A DNA stretch of 64,000 nt from Galbula dea (taxonomy: Eukaryota > Chordata > Aves > Piciformes > Galbulidae): positions 3,092,822-3,156,821 of the forward strand of contig VWZX01009108.1 in the NCBI GenBank assembly GCA_013399015.1, read 5' to 3'. Each line of letters begins with the position of its first letter. The first letter of the stretch is position 1. The translations under genes and the position numbers were made by a program. Below, piece after piece: positions 1 to 11,745 of this stretch. The notes beneath the pieces were generated by a model. That model was not told the origin of the DNA. It saw only the letters and a program-made list of their open reading frames with translations, and did no database searches.

Positions 1-3000
1 GCTAGGTCACCTTGTAGGAGCTATCACCTAAGAAAGCAGCCCTTGGAGGTGCTATGACCACAATAACACCAGTGCTCTGACCATCCCTTTTAATTAATCC
101 CTGGGAAAAAAGGTGTTTAACCCAAGAGATTTTGGCTTGGTTTCTGTCCTGCTGCTCTTCTGGGCTGATGAGTTGCTTTGTGCTCTGTGACAAAGAATTA
201 CTTGGAGGTTAAAGGTGACACTGAGTTCATTTCCTGAATGGGCAAGGCTGTCCCCCACCCCCCTCAACCTCCTTTCTCAATTAATCTCCTCATAAATCCT
301 CATTGCATTTTTGAAATGGAGATGATTAGCAGGGTTGTAGCCAGGATATTGGGGTATTCTGGAATGTTTTAAGTCACAGCATGCACGCCAGTATTTAATC
401 GTGCAGGTATTATATATGTGCATGCATTACATCTGTTACTGTTCCAAATTCCTCCATGGAGGAGGAGGAGTGAGAGAAGAAAGATAAGTGTCTGTCTTCA
501 CTCTGAAATTTTCAGACAATTACTGATGGTTTTTTTAGGAAGAAATTAGGGAAACATCTCCAGGGCTGGGACTTTGCTAGAGTAGCACATTGTACTACTT
601 TATGGACTTGGTGGAAATTTGTTGCTTTATAACAGTGCTGAAACTTCTCAAAGGGTAAAATTAATTCTGCAACAGGCAATGCTAGTACTTCCATGGTGGT
701 CTTCTCCCCAGATTAGATATTTTACACCCAATTTCCATAGATTCCTGGACACAGCAAGTAGCAGAGATTGAGGCACTTAGTTTGTGCTTGGGCTAGCTGA
801 TAGAGTCTAATCTGGGAAACATTTGCTACTTTTTCTTATCAAGTTCCATCCATTGAAGGTAAGACTCTTACATGGTATTACCTTCTTAGACTGTCCTGCT
901 TTAATGCTTTTACCTGAAGCACATGCAGTATAATGCCACTGTCTCCTGCTTCAAGTGCCCCATGTAGCTAGTTGGGTTTGTTTGTGATCTGCTCTATTCT
1001 GTTTCCCCAGAATGCAAAAAACCTGCCATGTGTTGTGACACTACCTTAGGCAGTCATCAGTAGTTTTTCTGTGTGGCTGTGTGTGGATCCCAAACACTGA
1101 AAGGTACATTGAGAGGTCTGCTACTGAGCTTGAGCTTTGCACATTCTGCACCCAAATTAAAGCAAACAAAAGAAGGGAATATACAACAGCTACTGAACAG
1201 GGTGGTGAAAATGGGTTTTGCTAATGATGTTTTTCTTCCTCTGGTAAGTAAAACTCCCTTAGGACATTAGGATAGGAAGCTGAAAGGTTTATTGAAGGCA
1301 GTTGTTTGAAACTACCCAAATCCAGCTCATATAGCCCTTCTAGTCTGTTGTCAATGCTCTTGTGCAGTCATTCTCATGAGGATGATAGGTCTAAGGAAAA
1401 TGCTATTGAAGAAATGAAACTGCCATCCAGGAAGGGTTTTGCTCTGTCATAAGTGTTGCTAAGGGTTGCTGATGTGTAGTCTGTTGGAACACAGAAGACT
1501 GCAGCCATATAACCAAAACCACAGAGAACCCATGTGACAGTTGGTATGGTATTGGCCCTAAAGGTGTAACTCAGATTGCCTTGAAAGCATAGGGTGCTTG
1601 TTTCAAGGAGCAGGCCATGTAATGCTGCAAGCTTATTTTAGCATTCCCAGAGGTGTGGGGCTTCATGGTGTAGTTTAAATGTGTGGCTTTGAAAATGATT
1701 CTTTCCCAAATGTGACACCCAAATCTGCAACTCTTTGCACAGGTCAGGAGTTCCTGTTGCTGCAGTGTGTTCCTACAGGCTTGGCTGTTTGCAGGGGCAA
1801 GTTTAAATTGTCCAACCTCTTCAAACAAACTGTGCAGCTTCTGACATGTTTGTGACCAAGCAATGAGTAAAGGAGGTTTGGAAATGGAAGGGTTGGATCT
1901 GTGGATAATCACATCAAATGAGTCTAAAGATGTCTGATTTCTGGGCTTAGCTTTGATAGAAACTCCTGGAAAACTCAATTTAGTTACACAGACTGTTCTC
2001 TATTGAGATGGTAGGAAGAAGCCTTCCATCTGTTGTGTATTTAATTGCTGAGGTGGGATGATATGTCTGGAAATGGTTTATTTCATGGCACAGTCCAGGA
2101 CCCTGTGAATACAGCCCCTGAAATGTGAGATTCCAGTTATGAACATGTCAAGATGTATGCTAAGAATACATTATTAACCCCAGGGAAAGCCTGATTCAGA
2201 TCTGATGGTAAGAAATCCTTTTTTCATTTTCAGCCTTGGAATAATTTACTGCCAGGTTATACCTAGCTCTCTTTGAGTAATGTCCCTTTTACTTGTGTGA
2301 TGCAGAGCACAGTGGAGACTGACTCTCAGTGTGGGCCTTTTGGCACTGATGTAAGACAAAGTCCTGTTGTTATTATGGCTGGCTTTATTTTTAATTAGCT
2401 TCTCAAAATATACCTATTTACAAAAGAAATTATTCTCCCTTTTTCTTACTTGTTGGTAAGGGGAAAAGCTTTGTAATTCATTTGAGTCCTCTGTCCTCCT
2501 GATACACCTCTGTAGGTGAAAGCTCCATCCTGAACAGACCTGAGCATTGCTCATGCTGAGCTTTGTACTCTTGATTCTTGTTGATTTATTTTTTTTTGTG
2601 TGTGTGGCAGTGGAGAGTGCTGAGCAAATTGCACCATTCAGGCTCTAGGATCCTAATCTCTTCTTAAACAAGGAGCCTGTGTAAAGCAATTTAATGTCTA
2701 AACAGAGGGCTGAGTGCCTATCAACATCTAACAAAGGCTTAACCAGCAGAAGAAAGCACAGTGCTATTAAAAAGTAAAGAGACACAGGGCAAGGAACTGA
2801 TACCTTGCCAAGGCAAGAACTATTTGTTTCATGTTTGTAACTTACATCTTAACATGTTCCCATTTTCATGACTCTTCAGTAATTAAAAAAACAACCAAAC
2901 CTGTGACATTCCTGTGAGTGACCATTATGACATTCTGACCAAGGTTGAAAGTTTCACAATAGGTTTTTGTGAGCCATCTTGTAGGACTAAATTTGAGCCA

Positions 3001-5427
3001 TCCTCTGCAGAGACCTGTCTTTCACCTAATTGTACTGCCATGAAAAGCAAGCCTCTTCAGCAGAGTGTCTTCAATGGGAGATAAACAGTCTGGACCTCTG
3101 AAAAGTTACTGGTAAATTAGAAAATCCTGAGCATGTTGTTTACTTAGTCCCCACTTTGTGTCCTCCACTGGATTATTCTGTCTGTTTTAAGGATGGAAGT
3201 AAAAAAAGAAACACCCAAGAACCTCCCCCTGCAGCGTGTCACCTAGTCTTTTGTCTGACTAACTCAATGTGTTTCTTAATCACAAGTCAAACAAACTTAG
3301 TGATAGCTTTTGCCATTTCATTGCTAGAGAAACTGGGTTGCAGAGGTTTCCTATGGCTAACATATGTTTTTGATGGAGCTGAGAATAAATCCTGGTGTCC
3401 TAAATCCTCCTCTTCTCCACAGCTATCAGACAGAATCAGCTTAAATGTTATTTTCTTTGGACTTGTAGTGGTGACACAATGAGTGAATGCAGAATCCATG
3501 GAGTTTACCACAGTGAGACAAACAGGGTTGGAAGGAAAGGCCATCATATGACATTTCACTGCTGTATGTTGCTCACAGGACGTTGACATTTGCAGCTTAT
3601 GGTAAGGGAAAGCAAGCCTGGGTACCTGAATGGTGTCTCTATAGAAGTTTTCCAAACCTTATCTCTTAAAAAACCCCACATTCATTAGCAGAAACTTGGG
3701 TTCCAGATATTTATCTTTGATTCTAAACAGCAAACTAGCTTAAATATGTCAGATGGCCTCAGCAGTACCTACAAACAGTAATGTCAGCACTGGGAGTGGG
3801 AGTGATTTCTGAAACCTTCACTGACCTTTGCATATACACTGTTGTTTGACAGGCTTTTAAGGTCATCAACCAATCTGAGAAAAGAGTTTATAGATTTCAG
3901 TTCTGAATGTCAGACAGTCTTTGACTAGCATGTCTCAGTTATATGAGTTGAGGGTGAGAGAGAAGAGAAATTTGCAATAAAAGGATATTTTGGAATTTCT
4001 GTAGAGGCTGAGATATATAGAACTGCAACCATCAACAACTGGAGCTTGTAGGCTGTCATTAAAAGATTGGAAATGCATTTCTAATGTGCAGTTTTCTGAA
4101 AGTCTTCCTTGTGTTTCCAAATGAGACTTTAAAGGTTCTGGGTTTTGGTTTGTGAAAGGCTGCACATCACAAAACAGCTTTTTGTGCTTTGTACACATGT
4201 GCCTGTTGTGTCAGTAATCCTGAGGAAAATGGAACAACCTGACAGATGTTGGGTAATGCTTTATAATGCAGAGGTCTAATCCTGGTTTCTAATAGATAAA
4301 TACTAAAACAAGGAGTTTTACATGTAGTTAATGACATTACTCTAGATGGTCTGCATATCTTTCCAAACACTCAAATCATCAGTTGATGTCTGGATAGGTT
4401 CTTGGCCTCTGTATCTTCCTCCCTGGCAATGAGCTCTGTCATCTAATCACACACTGTATGAAATACCTTTTTTAATCCACTTTGAATTCCCATCATTTAG
4501 TTTCAGTGACCATCCCTTTGGTTTTGTGTTTTGAAGAAGTGCAGCAGTTCCTGGTGTACCTTTGTTTATTCATTGTTTCAGGCACTTTGTCATTTTCCTG
4601 ACACTTCTGGAATGACTGTAGTCTGCCTTTGCTGGAAAACAATGGGGAAAGTGGTCACTTCTGCACTAAATTCATAAATGTCTGCTGAGGTTTAGTGAAA
4701 ATTTTGGCTCCAGTAGTATTCAAAGGATAAATCCACTAAGGATATAGTCTCAGTATGTGAGAGAAGCCTATTAAATAGAATATTATTGCAGATTTTCATT
4801 TAACAATATACTGAATGAAGGAAGTTAATCTGCCCCACTGAAATAAAATGGGAAATTTGTTCCAAAATAACTGATTATAGTGTCTTCTGACAGTCTTTAT
4901 GTGATGTGGTTTAACTGAACTCTGATCTAGACTGAATAAGGTTCCATCTCTGTGTAGGCATAAATGGTGTGGTTGGTTACCAAGTGTGTGTGCTCCCATG
5001 TATGTGAATAGGAATAGACCATCCCAGGTCATTCAGCAGAACTCTGCAGTGATAAACTTATCCTTGGACTTCAGGTCTCAGTTTAATGAACTGAATTCTA
5101 AAAAGAACTGAAGATAATTCTGTTAGCAGTCATGTATTTGGATAAATTGCCCTCATTGGCTGCTCACAGAGTTTTTGAGAATAAGCTACAGTTTTTCTCA
5201 GTTTGCTGTATGGATTTCTTGGGCACTTTTGTTTCCACAGTTTATTTTTAACTTCCCAAATTGATCTCAAGCATTCACCATAAGCATTTGACACTTGACA
5301 TTGCTTACATGCAATTAGTGAAAGACTCTCTCTGTTCTCTCACTGGACAAAAAAGCAAATCTGCTGGGCAAGCATGGGAAATAGAAAATGTAGCTTCTGC
5401 AACTACCCTGCCATGCAGATTTTCCAA

Positions 5428-5466
5428 ATCATAGAACTATAGATTTTAAGCCAGAAAGGAGTCCAT
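5428..5466 (-). mobile_element. Possible ancient CR1-type 3'-end relic
   Basis: AATCATAGAACTATAGATTTTA and the following AGCCAGAAAGGAGTCC resemble the 3' terminus of old CR1 families shared with turtles and crocodilians, which read like TCATAGACTTTAAGGCCAG then AAGGGACC. The match is short and diverged and could be chance. Confidence 0.4.
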
Positions 5467-5553
5467 GTAAGGAGGGGGAATAATATTTGCAGGATTTTAA
5501 GTGGTGGTGGGTGCTGTAAATAATACTAGGGCTACTCTAATGGTATGGAATTT

Positions 5554-5566
5554 GGGGGGGGGGGCN
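5554..5566. repeat. G11 homopolymer followed by an ambiguous base
   Basis: Eleven consecutive G are followed by C and then N at 5566, the only ambiguous base I noticed. The N beside a homopolymer suggests a sequencing or consensus problem. The true tract length is uncertain. Confidence 0.95.
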
Positions 5567-8500
5567 ATTTAGGAGGGAGGAATAAGGCAGTGGGTAAAGC
5601 TGTTGTGAAAAGGAAGGAGAAGATCCCGCCTTAAAAGTTACAGAATCTTTGCTGGAAGCTTCAGCTGTGCTGATGTGCTAGGTAACAGGAAAACACAGAG
5701 AGATAGAAACCTTGTCTACTACTTTTCATGTGGTTTGTTTCCTGGAAGTGCCCTTGTGAGGGCCATACAAGGTGGAGAGAAATCTTCTCACATTACTACT
5801 TCTTTGACTTCTACTACTACTACTTCATTGCCTAGGCAGATGTCTTCTGCTTCTCACTGGCTTTCTCTGGCTAGGAGCCTTTTGGCTGAAGGGACAGGCA
5901 GATGGTTTCCTTGAAGGCTCAGTGGCTCATGAAACATCAGTCAGTGAAGATACATGGCCATTGGCCAGTAATCTCATACCCACAATCTAAGCCCTTAATT
6001 CCCAGTCCAAATGAAAGTTGTTTCAAACCAACCTCATAAAAGAATAGCTTAAAAATCTGAAGCTTTTATGACCATTCCAGTGAATCCAGCACTCAGGGCT
6101 CCAGTTCCATATGAAACATCCCCAAAGAAAATTCCTCTTGCACTGGAATCCAAGAAATAATAATACAGATCAGAATTCACCATTTCAGATCCAGCTCCAG
6201 AAATGAACTTGCTAGCTTACAGGAATTTGAGCTGGTCTGTTACACTGGAGCCAGTGATGTGCTTAACAGATGCCTGCTTGGGTTCAGATGAAGTGCTGCA
6301 GAAGCATATGATGCCAGAAGAAGGATTAAAAAGTCATCAGGCTGTTACAAAGGAGGAGTAATTACTTGTAAGCCTTAACTTTTGTTCTTGGCTAGTACTA
6401 ACTTTGATGGTTCTTAATCTTCTCCATCCTGGACTTATCCCTGGGCAAGCTGTAACCCTTGTTTGATAATGCAGGAGAGTAAAGTGCTTACTGCCTACTT
6501 GTAAGTCAGACCTGCTGTAATCAGAGGTGGTGTCCAGTATGGGAACAGTGTTCTCACCTTTGCCTGTATCCTTCATTTCCACTTCAGGTTACAAAAGCCC
6601 TCATGAAATGGGAGTTTCACTTACTTGAACCCAACTGGAAGGCCAACAAGCATCTTTGTTTAAGGATCAGAGCTCTTAGACAAAGCATCCAGGGTTTTCC
6701 CAGGATATTTACACCCTTTAGCAAAACTGTTTGAGGAAGTTCAACTTCCATGATGTAAGTTGCATCTGTATAAATGTGCTTATAGCACTTCTGTCACAGA
6801 GACTCAGTTCTATTTTGCTGGTACAATTGTGCCCTCATCAGAGGCAGTGAAATATTGTTCCCCCAACTGATAGTGCCATAGGGATAAACCACTTTAATTT
6901 ACACTTTGCTTTAACATGAGTCTCTGAAAATGTGTTTCAGTGGTTGAGCAGAAAATATTTAAAATGGAGCAATCTTTCCAGAGCACCTGAAAGCACTGAT
7001 AGGCATGGCTGTGCTGGTTTTGTGTTTGGGTTTTGCTTTTTTTTCCCTGTAACAGGCAGTCTGTTTATTTGTTTGGGTTGACAAAATAATCTTATGCTTA
7101 AAGAGTATTCAAAATAATAACTTGTGATATTGAAACTCAGAAAAACCTTGGCATCTTGTTTAAATGGATTCTCTGATAAGTTAAAGAACAAAAATGTTCT
7201 CTGGAAACATTGGTAATTAATTATACCAGGACATGAAGGTTATTGGGTAGAGAGGAAGAGTATAGAACAAATCTCTTAAATGATGGCCTGTTGTTGCGGA
7301 TGCACATGGTTGGGATTCTAAAATAAAATGGATAGTTCTAACTACCAGTTTATCAGTAAAAGGCTTGAAGTGCTTAAATAAATTGTCTAAAGTATAGCCA
7401 TCACCATAGAAATATAGCACTCCATTATGGATGGTACAAAAGTGGGTGGAAATCTCCAGACTACAATCAAAAGGCAAAACTTCTGCTGCTGTCTGACCAT
7501 GTAGGTTTTGCTGTTTGCCTTCAGCCTATTAAAGTTGCATGGTTATTTTTCTTAATATTGGGCCAAATCCTGCATACCTCATCGATGTGATAGATCTGAG
7601 ATAAATAGAGTGCCTGCAAAAGTGAGACCACTGTCTGTCTGAGGATATAACATGATACAGCAAGAAGTCCTGGGAATTGCAGAATAACAGCTGTTAAGTT
7701 TCAAGCATAAATCCTGATCAGCAGCCCTTTGAAATCACAGAACTTCACTTGTCTCTGCAGCCTGCTGAGTTTATTTCTGGTTTTTGCAGATCTCCTGAAG
7801 CTAAAGATATTCCCTTGGTAACAATGGTGCCAAATCCAGAGTATGGAAATCCTTCAGCAAAATCTACCTGTGTGCTTAAGTCAGTGCTTGCATTCACAGA
7901 AGTGCTTAATGGGCCTCCTTTAACTAGAGCTTGCTGCCCTCTCATATTACAGGGCTCCTGGCGTGAGACAAGAGGACACCTAATAAAGATCTGATGATTG
8001 ATCAAGTCAAATTCAGTAGCCAAACTGACCAGAAAGAAGCTAAGTTTGTGCAGCAAATCAGGAGTTTTTAAAAGAATGGTGGTGTCTGTCATGTAAACGT
8101 CAATGGTTGCTCTTTGGAAGGGCTGCAGGAAGCTGGCCAAATCTCAGCAGCCTCATCCAGGGCAGATGAAAGGGTTTAGAGAGGAAAGTGAGACCACATT
8201 GCTACTGTTTCAGTGAAGCAAGTTCTTGTTCTGCTCCTGGACCAGAAGAAATTCGCAGGCTTTGCTGTTTTCTTGAAAGGTCCATGGTCTAAAGCAGATT
8301 TTCTTTGCCTTCCTTGTTGAAGTGTTATAGCACTTCAGGATGTAACTCTAACAGATTAATATTTTCATTCAGCTAAGGTGAAATCAATCAGCTCTGAAGG
8401 TGATGTTTGTAGATTCCTTTCCTGCAGATTTAAAGTATATGCCAAGGCTTGGAGACTGAGGGTTGTAAGAGTGTGCTCAGTTGGTGTTATATATTAAACT

Positions 8501-10417
8501 TGAATCTACCTGACAGAGAGGGTGTTGTGCTGGTGTGTTCTTTGACAGGCCTCTTACTATTTTTGCTGTCTAATTTTTTTTAATGTATTTATCTATTTTT
8601 GCCCACTCATGGCAGGTTGCTTTATATATGAGAACTAATTCTAAGCATCCAGTAGAGGTGCATGAATTAAACATGAGTGAGCACATCTTAATTCCTTATT
8701 TCAAATTTATGGCTGCTGTCCTTTGAGAGCTCTGATTTTTCCCTCCTCCACTTTGTTTCTTTCCTTTTTTCTTAATTGCCTACCCCTTAGCCTTTCAAAG
8801 CTGTTCACTTTCCCAGCACTGAATAGTGCCAGCTCACTCAACAGGATTGGAGTGAAGCTGTCTGTCAGCAGCAGTCATTTGGTGTAATGACAGGTATTGA
8901 TTATTTATTACTTGAAAACATTTAATCAAATTTGACTCCATCATTAGCATGCTAGCAGCCAGACATGCTGAAAGGGCAGTGAATCTGCTGTTTGCAAAAA
9001 TCCTCAAGCTGCAGACCTTTGTGAGAGAGCTGATTAGAGTCTGTTTCTGGAGTGTGTTGTGGAGATCTTTAGTTGGTCCTGAGTTGCAGATGAATATGCA
9101 CATTATGCACTGTCCTTTTGGTTGCTTTTCTTTGAAGAGCTGAACTTACACAGAACCTTCAGTCCTGACCCTGGGATTCCCCAAGGACATTGGAACTGAC
9201 ATGTGTCTGGGGGCAAGGTCTACTTTTAGATACTAAAGACAGTCTAGCTCTAGATGCATCATCATTCATTTACCTTCTCTACCTACAGTTGATCTCTTCA
9301 ATATGAGTTAGGAAGAGGGGTTGTGAGTAGTACTATGTAATCCACATGTGTTTTAACTCCTCTCCATTGCTGTCTACCCTAATTTAGGTAATACATTTTA
9401 CATTTTGACAATATGTTCTTAATCTTTATAATCTTTAAACACTTAGGTCAAAAGTGATCTGATATTCAGCTGAAGTTTAAAATTGGCTAGTAGCTAATAA
9501 TGTGTCTCTGTGTGCATCTTATATACTAATACCTATTGAAATAGTTGTAGCCTGTGATGTGCATCTGCATTTAAACAACTTAGAAAACTGTGGTACTGTC
9601 AATATTAAGTTGTAGAGGTGTAGACTATAGTACTAGAAACAGTAATATGAGAGCAAGGGTTCTTGATGAAGAGAATGAAATGGTTGGGGGGAGGGTGGCC
9701 CAGTGAGTTCCTAGCAAAGCAGTTTCTGTCTGGCTGTGGAACAGAAAGTCTCTCTGATCTCCTGGCCAGTGTTCTGCAGGGGTAGTGATTAGCAGTCCTT
9801 TTGGGACTGTGATTCAGTGGACCAGACTGACATACCAAATACCTTGTGCATGCTGTAACTGAATGGGAACATTGGAAAGACCAGAGAGAAGTTTCTAAGT
9901 GGGCAGAAAGTTTAGGATGGAATGGTGTGACCAGAAAAAGTGGGAAGGTGAGCATGTGGGTGGTTTAAAAGGCACCCTGTTTACTTACAAAATTGCTTTT
10001 GGACGGGTTTGACTTTGACTTGTGGCCAATCCTTCAGAGAACTGTGTGTGCAAACTCCTGCAAGTTTGCTTGAAGCTTTGTTAAGGAGGTGAGACATGGC
10101 ATAGGAGTGACAAGTAACTTATTTATTTCTCATCAAGGTGATAGTCAAAGTATTCAATGAGTGTTTTATGGATTTGCTCTGTATTAGTGAAGCACTCCTG
10201 CAGTTCAGTTCAGCCATATAAAATGACTCTCGGGAGAAGCATTGCTTTGTGAACCTTGTTCGTACTCCCTTCAGGAACATGAATAATTAATCATGCTGCA
10301 GACATGCTTTGTACTTCACCTTTGTGACAAAACATGTATCATGGGTTAATGCAAGGTAGCACTAAAGCTCATGTGTGGTGTTTTGTTTTTTTTCTTTTGT
10401 GGATGTAAACAATGAAT

Positions 10418-10441
10418 TAGCTACATCTAAACATGTAGCTA
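10418..10441. repeat. Perfect inverted repeat, 9-bp arms, 6-nt loop
   Basis: Arms TAGCTACAT (10418-10426) and ATGTAGCTA (10433-10441) are exact reverse complements around CTAAAC. It lies about 133 nt before the exon, inside intron 1. Confidence 0.9.
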
Positions 10442-10545
10442 CACTGTAAGTATTTTTTGCATGAAATAATGTTTCTCCCTAACTTAAGAGGTAGCTCTGC
10501 TAAAATTGTAGTAAATATCCCTTTGGATCTATAAGCAGATTTGAT

Positions 10546-10574
10546 CTAACTCACGTTATCTTTTCTTTTATTAG
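10546..10574 (+). promoter_or_regulatory. TMEM132C: 3' splice site of intron 1: branch site, pyrimidine tract and AG
   Basis: A CTAAC branch-site match lies at 10546-10550, with the likely branch A at 10549, 25 nt before the intron end. A pyrimidine-rich tract follows from about 10556 and the intron ends TTAG at 10571-10574. The reading frame of the exon has the first base of its split codon on the other side of this boundary. The GTG that appears to open the frame at 10574 is therefore not a start codon; it spans the splice junction. Confidence 0.9.
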
Positions 10575-11463
10575 TGACAGACTGTCGAGGACTCTTGGAG
10601 AATAATCAGAGATTTTCTTCATTACCAACATACCTACCTGTGAACTATCGGATCTTCAGTGCTGAGACAACTTTCTTTCTCAAAGAAGCCAACCAGGACT
10701 TCATGAGAAATTCCAGTTTGCAGTCCAGGGTGGAATCATTCTTCCCATATAAAGCCAAGAGACCACCTATATTAAATGCCAGCTATGGACCTTTTTCTGT
10801 TGAACAAGTTGTGCCCCAGGACCTAATGTTAACTTCCAACTTTTTTGGATCTGCCAACAAGTTTACTTATAACTGGAAGCTTCAAGCTTACATAATGAAC
10901 AACAAAATTTACCTGAGCAAGCCCAAAGTCCAGGTCCTGTTCTACATCGTGGGCAGGGACTGGGATGATTACAGCACCACCGAACGGCTGCCCTGCCTGC
11001 GGGTGTTTGCTTTCCGAGAGACACGGGAAGTCAGAGGCAGCTGCAGGCTGAAAGGGGATCTGGGGCTGTGCGTGGCAGAGCTGGAGCTCCTGCCAAGCTG
11101 GTTCAATCCCCCCACGGTTGTCACAGGTCGTAAAAAGTCACCAGATCAGTTTGAAGGGAGCCCTGTGGAGCTTTACTATACTATTCAACCAGGAGATGAG
11201 AAGGGAGAGTGTACTGCTGAGGATATCAGGAAGGGCAATGCTATCCGGCCAGGAAAAGATGGTGTGGATGAAACCATGTCCCACTTGCAGAGGATTGGAT
11301 CTGTCAGTCTCTATCGAGGGCAGGAGACTTCTCGGCTAACAGAGCTCCGGCTGGATAGTAATATTGTTGTCTGGTTGCCCTCCAAGCCTGTCAAACAAGG
11401 AGAGGTGGTGAATGTTTATGTGACAATTGCCAACAATTCTACGGTGGATCAGTTCATACTCAG
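10575..11463 (+). CDS. TMEM132C: TMEM132-family exon 2 (probable TMEM132C), internal coding exon, partial gene
   Basis: This exon encodes about 296 residues of the extracellular N-terminal region of a TMEM132 protein, a single-pass type I membrane family expressed mainly in the nervous system and proposed to act in cell adhesion; exact function is unsettled. Seen directly: the frame is open from the acceptor to the donor, entering in phase 1 and leaving in phase 2 (AG|G of an Arg codon). Family-typical stretches are FLKEANQD, MRNSSLQSRVESF, NASYGPFS, VGRDWDD, LPCLRVFAFRETREVRGSC and GDLGLCVAELELL. Counting from the split first codon, N-glycosylation sequons are at N46, N68 and N287/N288, and cysteines are at 4, 141, 157 and 166. 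No transmembrane segment or signal peptide is in this exon, as expected. The segment RKGNAIRPGKDG and WLPSKPVKQGEVV look most like TMEM132C as I remember it; TMEM132B is the main alternative. Family assignment is near certain, paralogue about 0.7. The signal-peptide exon and all downstream exons are outside the window or not found. Confidence 0.96.
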
Positions 11464-11470
11464 GTACAGT
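11461..11470 (+). promoter_or_regulatory. TMEM132C: 5' splice site of intron 2 (CAG|GTACAGT)
   Basis: The exon ends CAG at 11461-11463 and the intron begins GTACAGT at 11464, a good donor match. Similarity to TMEM132 proteins stops at this Arg codon, where the family continues with an AKVKKG-like stretch encoded by the next exon. Reading through into the intron adds only 21 unrelated residues before a TGA at 11528-11530. Confidence 0.92.
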
Positions 11471-11600
11471 AGGTTGTTTATGCATCTTTCTAATGGGATA
11501 GCACACAAAGATCTTGGGGACACGGGATGAATCTCAACCCATTTGAAGTTAATCTGCACTGAAGGTTGCTCCTAGTCACTGAGCACTGTGAATAGGGTTG

Positions 11601-11625
11601 AAAGCCTCCATCACTAGGAGGCTTT
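11601..11625. repeat. Perfect inverted repeat, 9-bp GC-rich arms, 7-nt loop
   Basis: Arms AAAGCCTCC (11601-11609) and GGAGGCTTT (11617-11625) are exact reverse complements around ATCACTA. It lies about 138 nt after the exon end. The loop and right arm also resemble part of a CTCF core (CACTAGGAGGC). Confidence 0.9.
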
Positions 11626-11745
11626 TAACGGGCATGCGGTGCCGTTTGTCACATGCTCGCGTTACGCAACAGCGTACAGAGCAGGGCCGTTGGCCACTTT
11701 AGCGGGGCCGTTCCTGTGCCAAGACAGGCAGGAAGGCACCGGAAA
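11626..11745. promoter_or_regulatory. CpG-dense pocket with repeated AACGG/CCGTT cores
   Basis: About eleven CpG dinucleotides occur in about 120 bp, in an intron that is otherwise nearly free of CpG. GCCGTT occurs at 11641, 11686 and 11707, and TAACGG at 11626, giving four MYB-type AACGG cores counting both strands. GGGCCGTT is a direct repeat at 11684 and 11705. Regulatory function is inference from composition and motif clustering; no promoter elements such as a TATA box are seen. Confidence 0.4.

Larger units (their letters stand above)
1..10574 (+). other. TMEM132C: TMEM132 intron 1, 3' part
   Basis: No coding exon is supported here. Open frames on both strands are short and have no recognisable protein motifs. 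Contents that can be named are a short T/TG tract near 2586-2606, a G11 tract next to an N at 5554-5566, a possible old CR1-type relic near 5428-5465, and a hairpin at 10418-10441. The rest is unremarkable AT-leaning, CpG-poor intron sequence. Intron 1 separates the signal-peptide exon, upstream of the window, from exon 2. Confidence 0.85.

Noticed and set aside
1571..1978. 135-codon open frame on the - strand
   Set aside because: No recognisable motif, residue make-up rich in S, L, C and H as in chance frames, no splice or promoter context. A rough estimate gives about one frame this long by chance in 64 kb over six frames.
10574..10576. GTG as the start codon of the long open frame
   Set aside because: It spans a clear splice acceptor; the frame enters from an upstream exon.
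11118..11339. 73-codon open frame on the + strand
   Set aside because: It is a shadow in another frame of the TMEM132 exon.
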